Notes: generated by a model not told the origin, from the letters alone. DNA of 64,000 nucleotides from Chryseobacterium sp. Tr-659 (GCF_011752975.1 NZ_VWWP01000008.1:1-64000); one strand, 5' to 3'. Positions 26,432 through 35,787 are shown, numbered from the stretch's first letter. Made by a program: numbers and translations.

Positions 26432-27076
26432 TTAAACTTCAATAAAAAGAAGAATTGCTTCTTCACTCAAGGCTTCAAATTCCAGTTCAGAAAGTGTCCA
26501 AAGTATAATGGCATCACGGGTTTCCATTAATCGGTTCTGAAATTCAAAAGCTCCGTTGACCACCATTGCAAATATTGCTTTTTCCGGATCTTTCAAAGCG
26601 TAGAATCCTTCAGCCCGGCCATTATAAAGGCCAATAAAATTGGGCTGGTGTAGTGTTTTTGAAATGTTGAATGAATTGTTTCTTAGAGTAAAATCCAACT
26701 CATTTTTAGGATTACTCCTTATATTTTCCTGTTTTTCAAATTCAAAGATCAGGAGATCGGCCTTGTCATGATACACCAGATTTTTGATGACAATTTCTTT
26801 TCCTACTTCGCTGTTTATGGTAAGAGAAGTTCCGGCTGAGAGAGTTTCGTAAAAATCTGTGATAATGATTTCTCCGTAAAGAGGAAGAATCAGAAGTGTT
26901 CTTTCTTTGTCAAAACCAAGCCTCAGTTCTCCTTCAATATCCAGGATCACTTCCTTTACACTGATGAGTGCATTGGTTCTCTCATCATTCATAATGGTAG
27001 TGATCATATTTTTCTCACCTTCATTCCAGATTCTGAAATCGGTTTTTAATATTTTTGACGGGGTTTGAACTAACAT
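26432..27076 (-). CDS. Pirin/YhaK-like cupin protein
   Basis: The 214-residue cytoplasmic protein has two beta-barrel halves. Residues of about 1-110 hold the first cupin-like half (LGFDKERTLLILPLYGEIII). The C-terminal part (NFIGLYNGRAEGFYAL ... FEFQNRLMETRDAIILWTLSELEFEALSEEAILLFIEV) matches the C-terminal cupin of pirin/YhaK-type bicupins. The usual pirin N-terminal metal ligand motif is not obvious. Some pirin-like proteins oxidise quercetin or act as redox cofactors, which would suit its place between two catechol-type dioxygenases. Function is inference. Confidence 0.6.
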   Translation of the reverse strand: MLVQTPSKILKTDFRIWNEGEKNMITTIMNDERTNALISVKEVILDIEGELRLGFDKERTLLILPLYGEIIITDFYETLSAGTSLTINSEVGKEIVIKNLVYHDKADLLIFEFEKQENIRSNPKNELDFTLRNNSFNISKTLHQPNFIGLYNGRAEGFYALKDPEKAIFAMVVNGAFEFQNRLMETRDAIILWTLSELEFEALSEEAILLFIEV

Positions 27077-27207
27077 ATTCTAAGATTTAATACTTCCATT
27101 AAGCACAGGTCAATGCACTGCTTTTGACTTTAACACTTTGGATAGATGGCTGCTTGAGACCTGAGCTTTGATGGAAACTGATAATAATTGATACAATCTC
27201 TCTGATT

Positions 27208-27960
27208 TTAAGCAGAAACTTTTATAGTGTGAATCAGTGTGAAACCTCCGCTTACGCTTCCTGAAATACTGGACATTTCATTTGAGGTTCCATCACTGAA
27301 TACATTGTCATTTGTATTATATGTGTATCCGGTCATTCCTTTGTATCCAGTGCTTGCCGCTACCTGAGCCACTGCACTGTCACTACCTTCCTGAAATGCA
27401 ATTTGGGTAACGAGCAGTGATTGCCCGGAAGAATTATAAATATGAACATGGATATGAGTGGCTCTTCCATTATACCAACCCGGAAAAATTGAAGTGAAGC
27501 CCACCAATCCGTTAGAATCTGTGGTTTGCCTGCCTCTTAAAAAATGAACAGAAGTATAGTTGGCAGACTGCATTCCTGTTCCGCCATATTCCGAATAATT
27601 TCCATCCTTATCACAATGCCAGATATCTACGATTGCTCCTTGTAAAGCAGTACAGCCTGCATTCACATTCTGAATGGTGATGGTAATTGTAAGAGGAACA
27701 CCGGTACGGTCACTCACAATATTACTCTGAACTAATCCCGAGGGTGATTTTGTAGGAAACGGACCTTCGGTTTCCGAATTGGTAACAGAGCATCCCGTGG
27801 AAGATGAACCGGTACCAGATCCCGATCCTGAGGATACAGTAGATGATCCTGCAATACTGTCATCATCACTTCCGCAATGGATCAAAAGAGGAGCGGCAAC
27901 GGCTGTTACTCCTGCTAAACCAAGGCTTTTCAGAAAGCCTTTTCTATTCATTGTTTTCAT
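27208..27960 (-). CDS. Lipoprotein intradiol ring-cleavage dioxygenase
   Basis: This 250-residue paralogue of the T9SS-fused enzyme ends without a sorting domain. The N-terminus combines a Tat-like stretch (NRKGFLKS) with a lipobox ending at C29 (LLIHC), followed by a Ser/Gly-rich linker (about 31-58). The iron ligands are present: Y122, Y163, H169 and H171. The catalytic cores of the two proteins are nearly superposable in order and wording, so they are duplicates that took different routes to the envelope. A start at the second Met (27951) is also possible. It is the first gene after a 372-bp regulatory gap. Confidence 0.88.
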   Translation of the reverse strand: MKTMNRKGFLKSLGLAGVTAVAAPLLIHCGSDDDSIAGSSTVSSGSGSGTGSSSTGCSVTNSETEGPFPTKSPSGLVQSNIVSDRTGVPLTITITIQNVNAGCTALQGAIVDIWHCDKDGNYSEYGGTGMQSANYTSVHFLRGRQTTDSNGLVGFTSIFPGWYNGRATHIHVHIYNSSGQSLLVTQIAFQEGSDSAVAQVAASTGYKGMTGYTYNTNDNVFSDGTSNEMSSISGSVSGGFTLIHTIKVSA

Positions 27961-28332
27961 AATACAGGTTTTTTAAGATTAATGTTTTAAAATAAGTTGT
28001 GAAACCAGGAATGAGAAGATAGAAGTTATTGAACTGAAAGGAACACTTAAGGCTTTGTTCAACTGACCTTTTTGAGGTCACTCGTTAAATTTGATAATAG
28101 CCATCAGGCATTATGTGCTCAATAGTAACTTTCGGCCCCATTTTCTTCTCAACTTTTCTTAACCCGGATTCAGGTTTTTTGAAAAGATTATGAGTGTAAG
28201 TTTCTCATCTTCTTGGATTTCTTATCTCAAAAGTATCTTCAAAAGACAATAAGGAAAAATTTATGAGGTAAACGAATAAAATGTGTCGGTAAATGAGAAG
28301 TTTTTAAGAAATATTAAGATCCTGGAAGATTA
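27961..28332. promoter_or_regulatory. Intergenic region of the dioxygenase cluster with a palindrome
   Basis: This 372-bp gap separates the response-regulator gene from the lipoprotein dioxygenase on the same strand. It contains a perfect palindrome TGACCT-TTTTG-AGGTCA at 28064-28080, about 105 bp upstream of the dioxygenase start, which could be an operator or a small hairpin. No gene is seen. Confidence 0.45.
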
Positions 28333-29007
28333 TTATTTATTCACAATTTTCATCACAAAATCTTTATACGTTTCTCCAATGGGAATGATGAAGTCTTCAA
28401 TATGAATATTACGGTTGACAATAGTTCTGATATTATTTACAGGAACAATATAAGAGCGGTGAACCCTTACAAAATCTTTCTCAGGAAGCTTTTCCAGGAT
28501 GTTTTTCATAGAAGATCGTGCTGTAATGGTAGAATGATTGGTTAAATGAATCTGGATATAGTCATCCAGACCTTCAATCAGAAGAATGTCATGGAAATTA
28601 ATTTTATGAAGTTTATAGTCTGCGCGTATGGAAAGGGATTTTATGTTATCATTTTCAACATTGATTTTTACCTTGTCAACAGCGGCTTTAAATCTGTCGA
28701 AAGAAAAAGGTTTTAAAAGATAATCAACGGCATTGATGTTGAAAGCATCCACAGCATATTCTGAATATGCTGTTGTAAAAATCACTTTTGTGTTTTGGGA
28801 AATATTTTTATAGAAATCCATTCCGTTTTTGGAGGGCATTTCAATATCTAAAAAAATAAGATCAACGGGGAATTTGTTAAGGTATTTTTGGGCATCACTC
28901 TGTGTATTGAAAATTTTCTCAAGAGAGAGGTTTTCAATTTTTCCGGCATAATTCTCAATGATTTTTAAAGCGAGAATCTCATCGTCAAGAGCAATAGCTT
29001 TTATCAT
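28333..29007 (-). CDS. LytTR-family response regulator
   Basis: The 224-residue regulator has a receiver domain (about 1-120) with acidic residues D8/D9, phosphoacceptor D54 in IFLDIEMP and the conserved Lys in VDYLLKPF. A LytTR DNA-binding domain follows (about 130-222; FVRVHRSYIVPVNNI). It should bind DNA as a direct-repeat reader when phosphorylated by the adjacent kinase, 4 bp upstream in the same operon. A likely target is the gap before the dioxygenase gene, as an inference from position only. Confidence 0.93.
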   Translation of the reverse strand: MIKAIALDDEILALKIIENYAGKIENLSLEKIFNTQSDAQKYLNKFPVDLIFLDIEMPSKNGMDFYKNISQNTKVIFTTAYSEYAVDAFNINAVDYLLKPFSFDRFKAAVDKVKINVENDNIKSLSIRADYKLHKINFHDILLIEGLDDYIQIHLTNHSTITARSSMKNILEKLPEKDFVRVHRSYIVPVNNIRTIVNRNIHIEDFIIPIGETYKDFVMKIVNK

Positions 29008-29011
29008 ACGT

Positions 29012-30100
29012 TCAGATTAAATTAATTTTTAAATCCACTTCATAGGTTTTGCCATTGTTATGGGTATTCAGTGAATGCTTCCCGGGATACATCTGCTGTA
29101 AATGTTCAAGGGTATTTTTCATTCCGATTTTTAAACTGTTTTCATCCGTAATAGGGTGATTAACTATGTTATTAAAAACGGTAAAGTGTAAAATACTATT
29201 CTGGATAATCACTTGTACTGATATTTTTGAGTTTTCTTCCGCATTAAATCCGTATTTAAAAGCGTTTTCAATAAAGTTAACCAGAATAAACGGTGCAATC
29301 TCCAGCTCTTCCGATTCCCCGATTTCTGTATAAGAAAAGTCTAAGCTGCTGTCTGTTCTTATCAGCTGAAGAGCAATATAATCCTTTAAATATTCAATCT
29401 CTTTACCAAGTGTAACAAGGTCTTTACTGCTTTCCTGTACCACATAGCGCATGACATTGGATAATTTTAAAATTCCATTCGGAGCATCATCAGATTTGAA
29501 TAAGGCCAAGGAATAAATAGAATTTAAAATATTAAATAGAAAATGAGGTTGTAGCTGATATTTTAAGCTTAATAATTCTGCTTTGGCTTTGGAGCGTTCC
29601 AGTTCTTTTTTCTCAATGTTCTTAAAAATGAAAAGAGAGGAAAGAAACGAAAACAAAAACGGGAGGAGGGAAGAGAAGATCATCTGGCCGTATGAAACGG
29701 TATTTCTATGGTCATGGTTTTCAGGGAAATGTCTTCCACCCATAGGAGGCGGTGGCATATTTCCGGGAGGTCTTACGGAAGGCGGTTCTATTTTTGTGGG
29801 AAAAGGATGGGTAGAAATATTATTTCCGGAAGTTAGATAATTGGGAACAAAAACCATGATTCCGAAACAGATCAATCCACATACAGTAAATAACAAATAT
29901 TTCTTTTTGCTGTAAAATTTAGGCAGGAACACATTTAAATTCAGATAAAAAAAGACAACCACCATTACAAAGCGGATAAATTCTCTCTGAAAGGGAGATA
30001 CCCTGAACACCGACAATGTTCCGTCAAAATCCGGCGAAGAAACAATCGGAATTGTTAAGAGCAGAAGGATTAGTACGATATGTGGCCATATTTTTTTCAC
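29012..30100 (-). CDS. LytS-type sensor histidine kinase with Pro/His/Met-rich external loop
   Basis: The 362-residue kinase has four predicted membrane helices (about 6-21, 42-59, 68-90, 138-159). An extracytoplasmic loop (91-137) is rich in Pro, Met and His (GNMPPPPMGGRHFPENHDH). The cytoplasmic part is a His_kinase/LytS domain with H186 in QLQPHFLFN and a C-terminal ATPase segment (FILVNFIENAFKYG, the N box). The loop composition hints at metal or polyphenol-metal sensing, an inference. It is paired with the LytTR regulator 4 bp downstream. Confidence 0.9.
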   Translation of the reverse strand: MKKIWPHIVLILLLLTIPIVSSPDFDGTLSVFRVSPFQREFIRFVMVVVFFYLNLNVFLPKFYSKKKYLLFTVCGLICFGIMVFVPNYLTSGNNISTHPFPTKIEPPSVRPPGNMPPPPMGGRHFPENHDHRNTVSYGQMIFSSLLPFLFSFLSSLFIFKNIEKKELERSKAKAELLSLKYQLQPHFLFNILNSIYSLALFKSDDAPNGILKLSNVMRYVVQESSKDLVTLGKEIEYLKDYIALQLIRTDSSLDFSYTEIGESEELEIAPFILVNFIENAFKYGFNAEENSKISVQVIIQNSILHFTVFNNIVNHPITDENSLKIGMKNTLEHLQQMYPGKHSLNTHNNGKTYEVDLKINLI

Positions 30101-30131
30101 GTAATCAATGAATCAGAAATATTTTTTCATT

Positions 30132-30139
30132 CAAATGTA
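30132..30139 (-). promoter_or_regulatory. -7 promoter element of the LytS/LytTR operon
   Basis: TACATTTG on the minus strand, 31 nt before the kinase start. It lies close to the sbcC stop. Confidence 0.5.
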
Positions 30140-30157
30140 ATAAAATGTAGTAATATT

Positions 30158-33100
30158 TTAGATAACCTGAATCAAACTTCCTCTTTCTTCCTCTTTGACA
30201 ACATTAAGCGCCATCGGAATCTTTTCTTTCAATTCTTCTACATGCGAAATAATTCCTACGATTCTGTTTTCTTTCATTAGATGGGTAAGCGTTTCAAATA
30301 CAATATTAACGGATTCCGTGTCCTGAGTTCCGAAACCTTCGTCAATAAAGAAAAAGTTTTTATCTGCCTGCGCATTGGCCTGAACGCTTTCAGCTAAGGC
30401 TAAAGCAAGGCTTAGGGACACCTGGAAAGCCTGTCCGCCAGAAAGTGTTTTTATACTTCTGCTTCTGCCTTCATTGAGGTAATCGATGATTTCAAAATCA
30501 TTATTTTCGTTCAGCTGCAGACTCAGCTGGTTTCTGGTCATTCTATGGAAACGTATATTGGCGTGATCGCAAAGCTGCCTTAAATAAATAGAAGAAACAT
30601 ATTGTACAAAACCGGCTCCCTTAAACAGGTTCATCATCACCTTTAGATTTTGTGAACGTTTCTGGAGCTTTGTGAGTTCCTGCAGAAGTTTTTCTTTTTT
30701 AATATATTCTTTTTCCAGGCGTTCTATTTCTGAATTCATTTTAACTACAGAATCATTGACAAGTTTCAGCTCAGCCTGGGCTTCCGTAAAGTGTTTTTCA
30801 GCCGAAGAAAACTGTTCATCATCAAAGGAGAGATCTTTAAGTTTTAATTCCTGTTCCTGAATAAATTTCTTTAAGGTTTCAAAATCAATTCTGAATTTTT
30901 GAATTTCATTTCTGTTTTTTTCAATATTGATTTCCTGAAGCAATAGATCCTCAACCTCTTTAAAAATTATGAATTTTTGTTCTGCTAAAGCTTCAGCTAT
31001 TGCTTTTTCATTGCCGGAAATATCCTTACCGAGTTCAGCGATCCGTTTTTCTGTCTGGCTTACAATCGCTTTTTGTTCTGCTAATTTTGGAGAGAGAATT
31101 TTCTCATGATCCAGTGCTTTCTGATAATTCTGCTCAGTCTCTGCATTCAAAAGGGAGAGCTTCCTGTAAGACTCTTCAACTTCCGCAATGTTTTTTATTT
31201 GATATTGATCCCAGTTGAGAATTTTAATGCCGGCAATGCTGATATTGATTTGCTCCTGCTTGGCAGCCTCATCTAATCTGATAGCCTCCAGTGCATTTTT
31301 AAACTTTTCGAGAAGTTGGGTTTCTTTTTCCAGGGTTTCCCTTTGTATAGCAATATTTCGGTCCAGTTCTTCAAGTTTTTTTTCCAAAGCAAAAGAATCT
31401 GATCTTTTCCTCTCAAATTCATCTTCACGATCCGGGCTGAACTGTTTCCAGGTGAACTGTTGAAGATGAGTTTCAATATTTCCCTGAATTTGAAGCAGAG
31501 TTTTTTGCTCCGATAAGAGTTGTTCTTCAAAGATCCTTTTACGATCCAGGATTCTATCAATCTCGGCTTCCTGTTTTTGAATCCTTAGAATTTCCTGTTC
31601 ATTAGCCGTTATTTTTTCCTGAATTTCCAGCAGTTCTGAATTGACATCGTGAAATTCAATGATGTGCGGATGTTCCTTAGACCCACATAGAGGACAGTTT
31701 TCCCCGTCATGAAGTTCGCTGGCAAAACGGGAAAGTTCTTTCTGAATTTTAAGATGATCAAATTTTTTGGAAAGTTCTTTTTTAGCCTTGTCTAAGGCGG
31801 TCTTTTTTATTTGAAAATCTTCTCTGAAATGTTCACTGATATTGAAAGGTTTCAGTTCACCTGAAATTTCTTCAATCTGTTTCTGATGCTTTTCAATTTT
31901 TTCCGTTTGTTCCTGAGATGATTTCGTGAAATTTTTCTGTTGAATGAACCAGTTTCCAACGTTAGAAAGTAAAGAAGAATCTATTTTTTGAGCCTTTAAA
32001 ATACCTGCATTTTTAGATAAGTCATCAATCTTTTTCTGGATTGTTTCTTTGTGTGCAGTCACCTCCTTTACCTTTTCAGAGCCTTTTTGTGTTCTTTCAT
32101 TCAAAACTTTAATCTCTTCAGAAAACCTGAGGATCTGAATGATGAGATTCAGATCATTTTCCTGTATTCTGGATTGTTCAAGTGCCTTAAACTGTGGTTC
32201 CAATACTGCAAGCTGCTCCTTTATGATATTGAAAGACTTTTCAGTATCCTGAAGCGTTTTGACCTGGGCATCCTTTTCATCCCGTTTGCCCGTAATCTCT
32301 TTTGACAGCTTATCTTTTTCAATGATCAAAGGATTGAAAACTCTGAAAACGAGATCGTACTGCTCAGTCTGAACTTCCAAAGCATCTATTTTAGTTTTCT
32401 CCTCAGAAAATATCAGGAATTTTTCCTTGTTCTGTTTTAAACTTTCAAAATCACTTTTTAAATTTTTCAGTTGTTGATATGTATGGGAAGCCTTTTCAAA
32501 CTTGACTGTAGATTCAGCCAGTTTCTTTTGTTCTTCGGTAAGATATTCTTTTTGTACCCTGATTTTTTCTTCACTGATCTCTTCAAATCCCTTTAGCTGG
32601 CCCTCAAGCTGATCCAGCTCAGATCTGTTTCTTATATGAAGCGTGGATACATTATTCTGAAGATCATATTTCTGAAGGTTGAAGATTTCCTTCATCATAT
32701 TGGTTCTTTCTGCAGCACCAAGTTCGAGAAACTCTTTGAATTGTCCCTGTGGAATGATGATCGTTCGTTTAAAGTTGGAATAACTTAGGCCGATAATAGC
32801 CTCCGCATTTGAATGCTCCAGAGGAATCCATTTATTATTTATATTTTCATAAAAAGTAACCACATTCGGTTTTACGTCTTCAAACTTTTTTGAATTCCTT
32901 TTAAAATCACGGGTTGCACGGAACATCTTATTTTCATAATTCATAAAATCAAACTCAATATATGAACTGTTTGATTTTAAATTCATCATATTGTAAGCTC
33001 TCTTATCACGCATGTTCAGACGCTCCGTTTCACCATATAAAGCAAAAGAAATGGCTTCTAAAATAGATGACTTCCCGGACCCTACGGCACCAAAAATACC

Positions 33101-33193
33101 AAATAGTCCTGCTTCAGTAAGATTTCTGAAATCAATGGTCTGACGTTCCTGGTAAGAATACAGCCCTTCGATTGTTAATTGAATAGGAATCAT
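30158..33193 (-). CDS. sbcC: SbcC exonuclease ATPase subunit
   Basis: This 1011-residue Rad50-like protein has Walker A GAVGSGKS (35-42) at the N-terminus, two long coiled-coil arms, a central zinc hook with C500 and C503 in CPLCGSKEHPH, and a C-terminal ABC signature (LSGGQAFQVSLSLALALAE) and Walker B (FFFIDEGFGTQD). With SbcD it forms the Mre11/Rad50-type nuclease that processes DNA ends and hairpins. It starts 3 bp after the sbcD stop, so the two are co-translated. Confidence 0.96.
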   Translation of the reverse strand: MIPIQLTIEGLYSYQERQTIDFRNLTEAGLFGIFGAVGSGKSSILEAISFALYGETERLNMRDKRAYNMMNLKSNSSYIEFDFMNYENKMFRATRDFKRNSKKFEDVKPNVVTFYENINNKWIPLEHSNAEAIIGLSYSNFKRTIIIPQGQFKEFLELGAAERTNMMKEIFNLQKYDLQNNVSTLHIRNRSELDQLEGQLKGFEEISEEKIRVQKEYLTEEQKKLAESTVKFEKASHTYQQLKNLKSDFESLKQNKEKFLIFSEEKTKIDALEVQTEQYDLVFRVFNPLIIEKDKLSKEITGKRDEKDAQVKTLQDTEKSFNIIKEQLAVLEPQFKALEQSRIQENDLNLIIQILRFSEEIKVLNERTQKGSEKVKEVTAHKETIQKKIDDLSKNAGILKAQKIDSSLLSNVGNWFIQQKNFTKSSQEQTEKIEKHQKQIEEISGELKPFNISEHFREDFQIKKTALDKAKKELSKKFDHLKIQKELSRFASELHDGENCPLCGSKEHPHIIEFHDVNSELLEIQEKITANEQEILRIQKQEAEIDRILDRKRIFEEQLLSEQKTLLQIQGNIETHLQQFTWKQFSPDREDEFERKRSDSFALEKKLEELDRNIAIQRETLEKETQLLEKFKNALEAIRLDEAAKQEQINISIAGIKILNWDQYQIKNIAEVEESYRKLSLLNAETEQNYQKALDHEKILSPKLAEQKAIVSQTEKRIAELGKDISGNEKAIAEALAEQKFIIFKEVEDLLLQEINIEKNRNEIQKFRIDFETLKKFIQEQELKLKDLSFDDEQFSSAEKHFTEAQAELKLVNDSVVKMNSEIERLEKEYIKKEKLLQELTKLQKRSQNLKVMMNLFKGAGFVQYVSSIYLRQLCDHANIRFHRMTRNQLSLQLNENNDFEIIDYLNEGRSRSIKTLSGGQAFQVSLSLALALAESVQANAQADKNFFFIDEGFGTQDTESVNIVFETLTHLMKENRIVGIISHVEELKEKIPMALNVVKEEERGSLIQVI

Positions 33194-33196
33194 GCG

Positions 33197-34402
33197 TTAG
33201 GTATTTAAAATTTCGTTAAACAAATTCATCAATTCTTCATTGGCCTCCTGACCGCCGTTTTTAGATTTAAAATAATCTTTAAATAAAACTTCTATATTCT
33301 GATTTAAATTAATTTCCTGGCTTTGTTGTTCTGTAGATTCTTTACTTCTAACCTTTGGGATGAGGTGAACGATCCCGTCATGTGACTGATAGATCAATCT
33401 TCTTTCGTCTGCTGTTAGAAAAGTCTCACTCTCCAAGGTCAGCTCTATAAAAGTATTCGGATTTTCATTCAGCCATTGAACAGCGCTTTCAACAGAAGCG
33501 AATGTTTTTCTCACTAAGACCCTTCCACTCTGTAACGCTTTTTTTTCATAAGAAACCCTTTTTCCGGGTTCTGCATCAAGGATGGAAACATATTTGGTTT
33601 GTCCGGCCTCACTGAAACTATAACATAATGGAGAAGATGAATATACCACAGGTTTATCTTTAGTTCCGATATTCTGAAAGCTGTGCAGATGTCCTAACGC
33701 TGTATATTGGATCTGGTCCGGAATGATATCAGAAAAAATCAGATCCGCATTTCCGATCTTGATAGGTTTTTCACCTTCCGGTTCTTCCAATATCTCATTT
33801 CCTCTTTTATTCATATACAAATGAGCTGTCAGAAGATTGACCCCCTGTTCATCACAAAATTGATCTGCAAGATTTTTCCATGTTCCCGAAAGAACTTTAT
33901 TGATCTCTTCCTCTTTATTTTCACCAAAGTATTCTTTTAAACGGATCTCATTTGCGTATGGAGTATGAAGAATTCTTACAGGAAAGTCGATGTTTTCGAT
34001 TTTGAGTTCTATAAAACCTTCTTTTGAGTTCAGGATCTTGAAATATTCAGTTCCAAAAGGAGTAATTTCAGCTTTTGGATGACCTATTAAAATAATTCCG
34101 CATTCCCGGGCGAGAGGATCCGGAGCATTGATCATATTCGGTGAATCATGGTTTCCCGAAATAGCAATAACCGGACGTTTACCATTCAGAGATAAGCGTT
34201 TCAGGGTTTTATAAAAAAGTTCAACGGCTTCCACTCCCGGATTAAAATTGTCAAAAAGATCCCCAGCTACAAGGATAAGATCAGCTTGAACCTCATCAGC
34301 AATACCAATGATCTCTTCCATTACCATAATCTGCTCTTCCATACGCGAAAAGCGGTCCAGTCTTTTTCCCAAATGCCAGTCGGCAGTGTGGAGGATTTTC
34401 AT
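33197..34402 (-). CDS. sbcD: SbcD exonuclease subunit
   Basis: The 401-residue calcineurin-type phosphoesterase shows the metal-binding motifs in order: ILHTADWHLGKRLDRFSRMEEQ (D8, H10), VAGDLFDNFNP, AISGNHDSPN and LTAHLYM...ALGHLHSFQNIG. It is the Mn-dependent nuclease partner of SbcC, which follows directly on the same strand. Confidence 0.96.
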   Translation of the reverse strand: MKILHTADWHLGKRLDRFSRMEEQIMVMEEIIGIADEVQADLILVAGDLFDNFNPGVEAVELFYKTLKRLSLNGKRPVIAISGNHDSPNMINAPDPLARECGIILIGHPKAEITPFGTEYFKILNSKEGFIELKIENIDFPVRILHTPYANEIRLKEYFGENKEEEINKVLSGTWKNLADQFCDEQGVNLLTAHLYMNKRGNEILEEPEGEKPIKIGNADLIFSDIIPDQIQYTALGHLHSFQNIGTKDKPVVYSSSPLCYSFSEAGQTKYVSILDAEPGKRVSYEKKALQSGRVLVRKTFASVESAVQWLNENPNTFIELTLESETFLTADERRLIYQSHDGIVHLIPKVRSKESTEQQSQEINLNQNIEVLFKDYFKSKNGGQEANEELMNLFNEILNT

Positions 34403-34631
34403 AATTTAAGTTTCAGAATTAAAAAAGAGGTATGCAAAGTAATTCTCAACTTGCTTCGTAGAGAATTATTTGCAAATATTAAAGTGTAAATATAGAAAAT
34501 ACATAATTTTTAAAAATAAGGTTTCCCTTAATTCAGACAAAACTTTCGAACAATATTGATTGTATCATACTGCTATTTGTCTTTTTAAATCGAACGATTA
34601 AAAACCGGATGGTTTGAGTAAAATACGATTT

Positions 34632-34784
34632 TTATTGTTTTTGTTCGGCTTCTTTTGCTTTGAAGTCTTCCCGGATTTTCTTCAAACGTAATTTTCTTTC
34701 CGCTTCTGCATTTTGTATTTTACGTTTTTTCTGATCAATTTTCTTTTTATTTTTCTTTCTGTTTGCTTCGTTGTTTTTGCTCAT
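34632..34784 (-). CDS. Small lysine-rich protein (50 residues), unknown
   Basis: A short open frame of 50 codons with ATG start and TAA stop encodes a highly basic, probably helical protein (MSKNNEANRKKNKKKIDQKK... ending KAKEAEQKQ). About a third of its residues are Lys or Arg and it lacks a hydrophobic segment. It lies in the 506-bp gap between sbcD and the VF530 gene. Its even composition and clear start/stop favour a real gene; a role with nucleic acid or ribosome is only suggested by charge. Confidence 0.62.
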   Translation of the reverse strand: MSKNNEANRKKNKKKIDQKKRKIQNAEAERKLRLKKIREDFKAKEAEQKQ

Positions 34785-34908
34785 AATTTTTGTAACGAAT
34801 AATTTGTATTGGTAAAAAACGCCTCTTCAAAAATAAGAAACAAAAAGGGAAGAAGTGCTGAGGATTTTCATATAAACTTATAATAAATTAATTTTACAGA
34901 AAAAAGAA

Positions 34909-35160
34909 ATGGAACAACAGTCCAAAGATCCCTTACACGGAAAAAGACTTGATGCGATCCTTGAAGAATTAGTAGAATATTATCAAGGGTTTGAGAAGCT
35001 GGGCGAAGAAATCAACATAAAATGTTTTACAGATAATCCGAGTATTAGTTCTTCTCTTAAATTTTTAAGGAAAACACCGTGGGCAAGAACAAAAGTAGAG
35101 AGTTTATATCTTTTTGTACTGAGACAGAAAAAAAGAGACGAAAAAACAAAAGGAATATAA
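34909..35160 (+). CDS. VF530-family (DUF2132) DNA-binding protein
   Basis: The 83-residue protein matches the VF530 family closely: DPLHGKRLDAILEELVEYY near the start, INIKCFTDNPSISSSLKFLRKTPWARTKVESLYL in the core and a basic tail. The family is a small DNA-binding helical fold; cellular role unknown. Confidence 0.88.
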   Translation: MEQQSKDPLHGKRLDAILEELVEYYQGFEKLGEEINIKCFTDNPSISSSLKFLRKTPWARTKVESLYLFVLRQKKRDEKTKGI

Positions 35161-35226
35161 AAAGCGGCTATTGGCTGGATATACTGCCTTTTATGACTTT
35201 CGTCCGAACAATCATTTCAAAAACAG

Positions 35227-35234
35227 TATATTTG
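35227..35234 (+). promoter_or_regulatory. -7 promoter element of the SlyD-like FKBP gene
   Basis: TATATTTG, 42 nt before the preferred start at 35277. Confidence 0.5.
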
Positions 35235-35276
35235 TACCATTAATCGTGAATGAAAATCACGAAAAAAAAGAAAAAT

Positions 35277-35777
35277 ATGACAATTGAAAACAATCATGTT
35301 GTATCTGTAAAGTATATACTTCACACAATCGAAGAAGATGGAAGTAAGATTCTTGTAGAAGAAACAACAACAGAAAATCCACTTACATTTTTGTACGGTG
35401 TGGGAATGATGATTCCAAAATTTGAACAAAATATCCTTGGGTTGAAAGCTGGTGATAAAGCTGCTTTTGTGATTCAGCCTGAAGAAGCTTATGGAGAAAG
35501 ACAGCCGGATGCAATTGCACAATTACCGGTTGAGATGTTTAAAGAATCTGGGCTTCCACCTGTTGGAGCAATTTTACCTCTATCTGATAACCAAGGGAAT
35601 AATTTCCAGGCTTTTGTGGTAGAAATTACACCGGAAGTTGTAGTTGCAGACCTTAACCACCCGATGGCAGGGAAAGTGTTAGATTTCCAGGTGGAGATTT
35701 TAAACACACGTCCAGCAACGGAAGAAGAGTTATCACATGGGCATGCTCACGGAATTGACGGAACTGACGCTCACTAA
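35277..35777 (+). CDS. SlyD-like FKBP-type peptidyl-prolyl isomerase
   Basis: The 166-residue protein has an FKBP domain with SlyD-type insert-in-flap architecture: VSVKYILHTIEEDG, LTFLYGVGMMIPKFEQNILGLKAGDKAAFVIQPEEAYGERQ (about 35-75), DLNHPMAGKVLDFQVEIL and a His-rich tail (HGHAHGIDGTDAH) that may bind metal. An ATG at 35250 would add nine mostly lysine residues; the ATG at 35277 fits family starts better. It folds proteins in the cytoplasm. Confidence 0.9.
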   Translation: MTIENNHVVSVKYILHTIEEDGSKILVEETTTENPLTFLYGVGMMIPKFEQNILGLKAGDKAAFVIQPEEAYGERQPDAIAQLPVEMFKESGLPPVGAILPLSDNQGNNFQAFVVEITPEVVVADLNHPMAGKVLDFQVEILNTRPATEEELSHGHAHGIDGTDAH

Positions 35778-35787
35778 ACAATACAAT

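Noticed and set aside
30158..34402. SbcCD as part of a new defence system
   Set aside because: The pair has standard SbcC/SbcD features, including zinc hook and nuclease motifs, and no other defence-like gene is adjacent.
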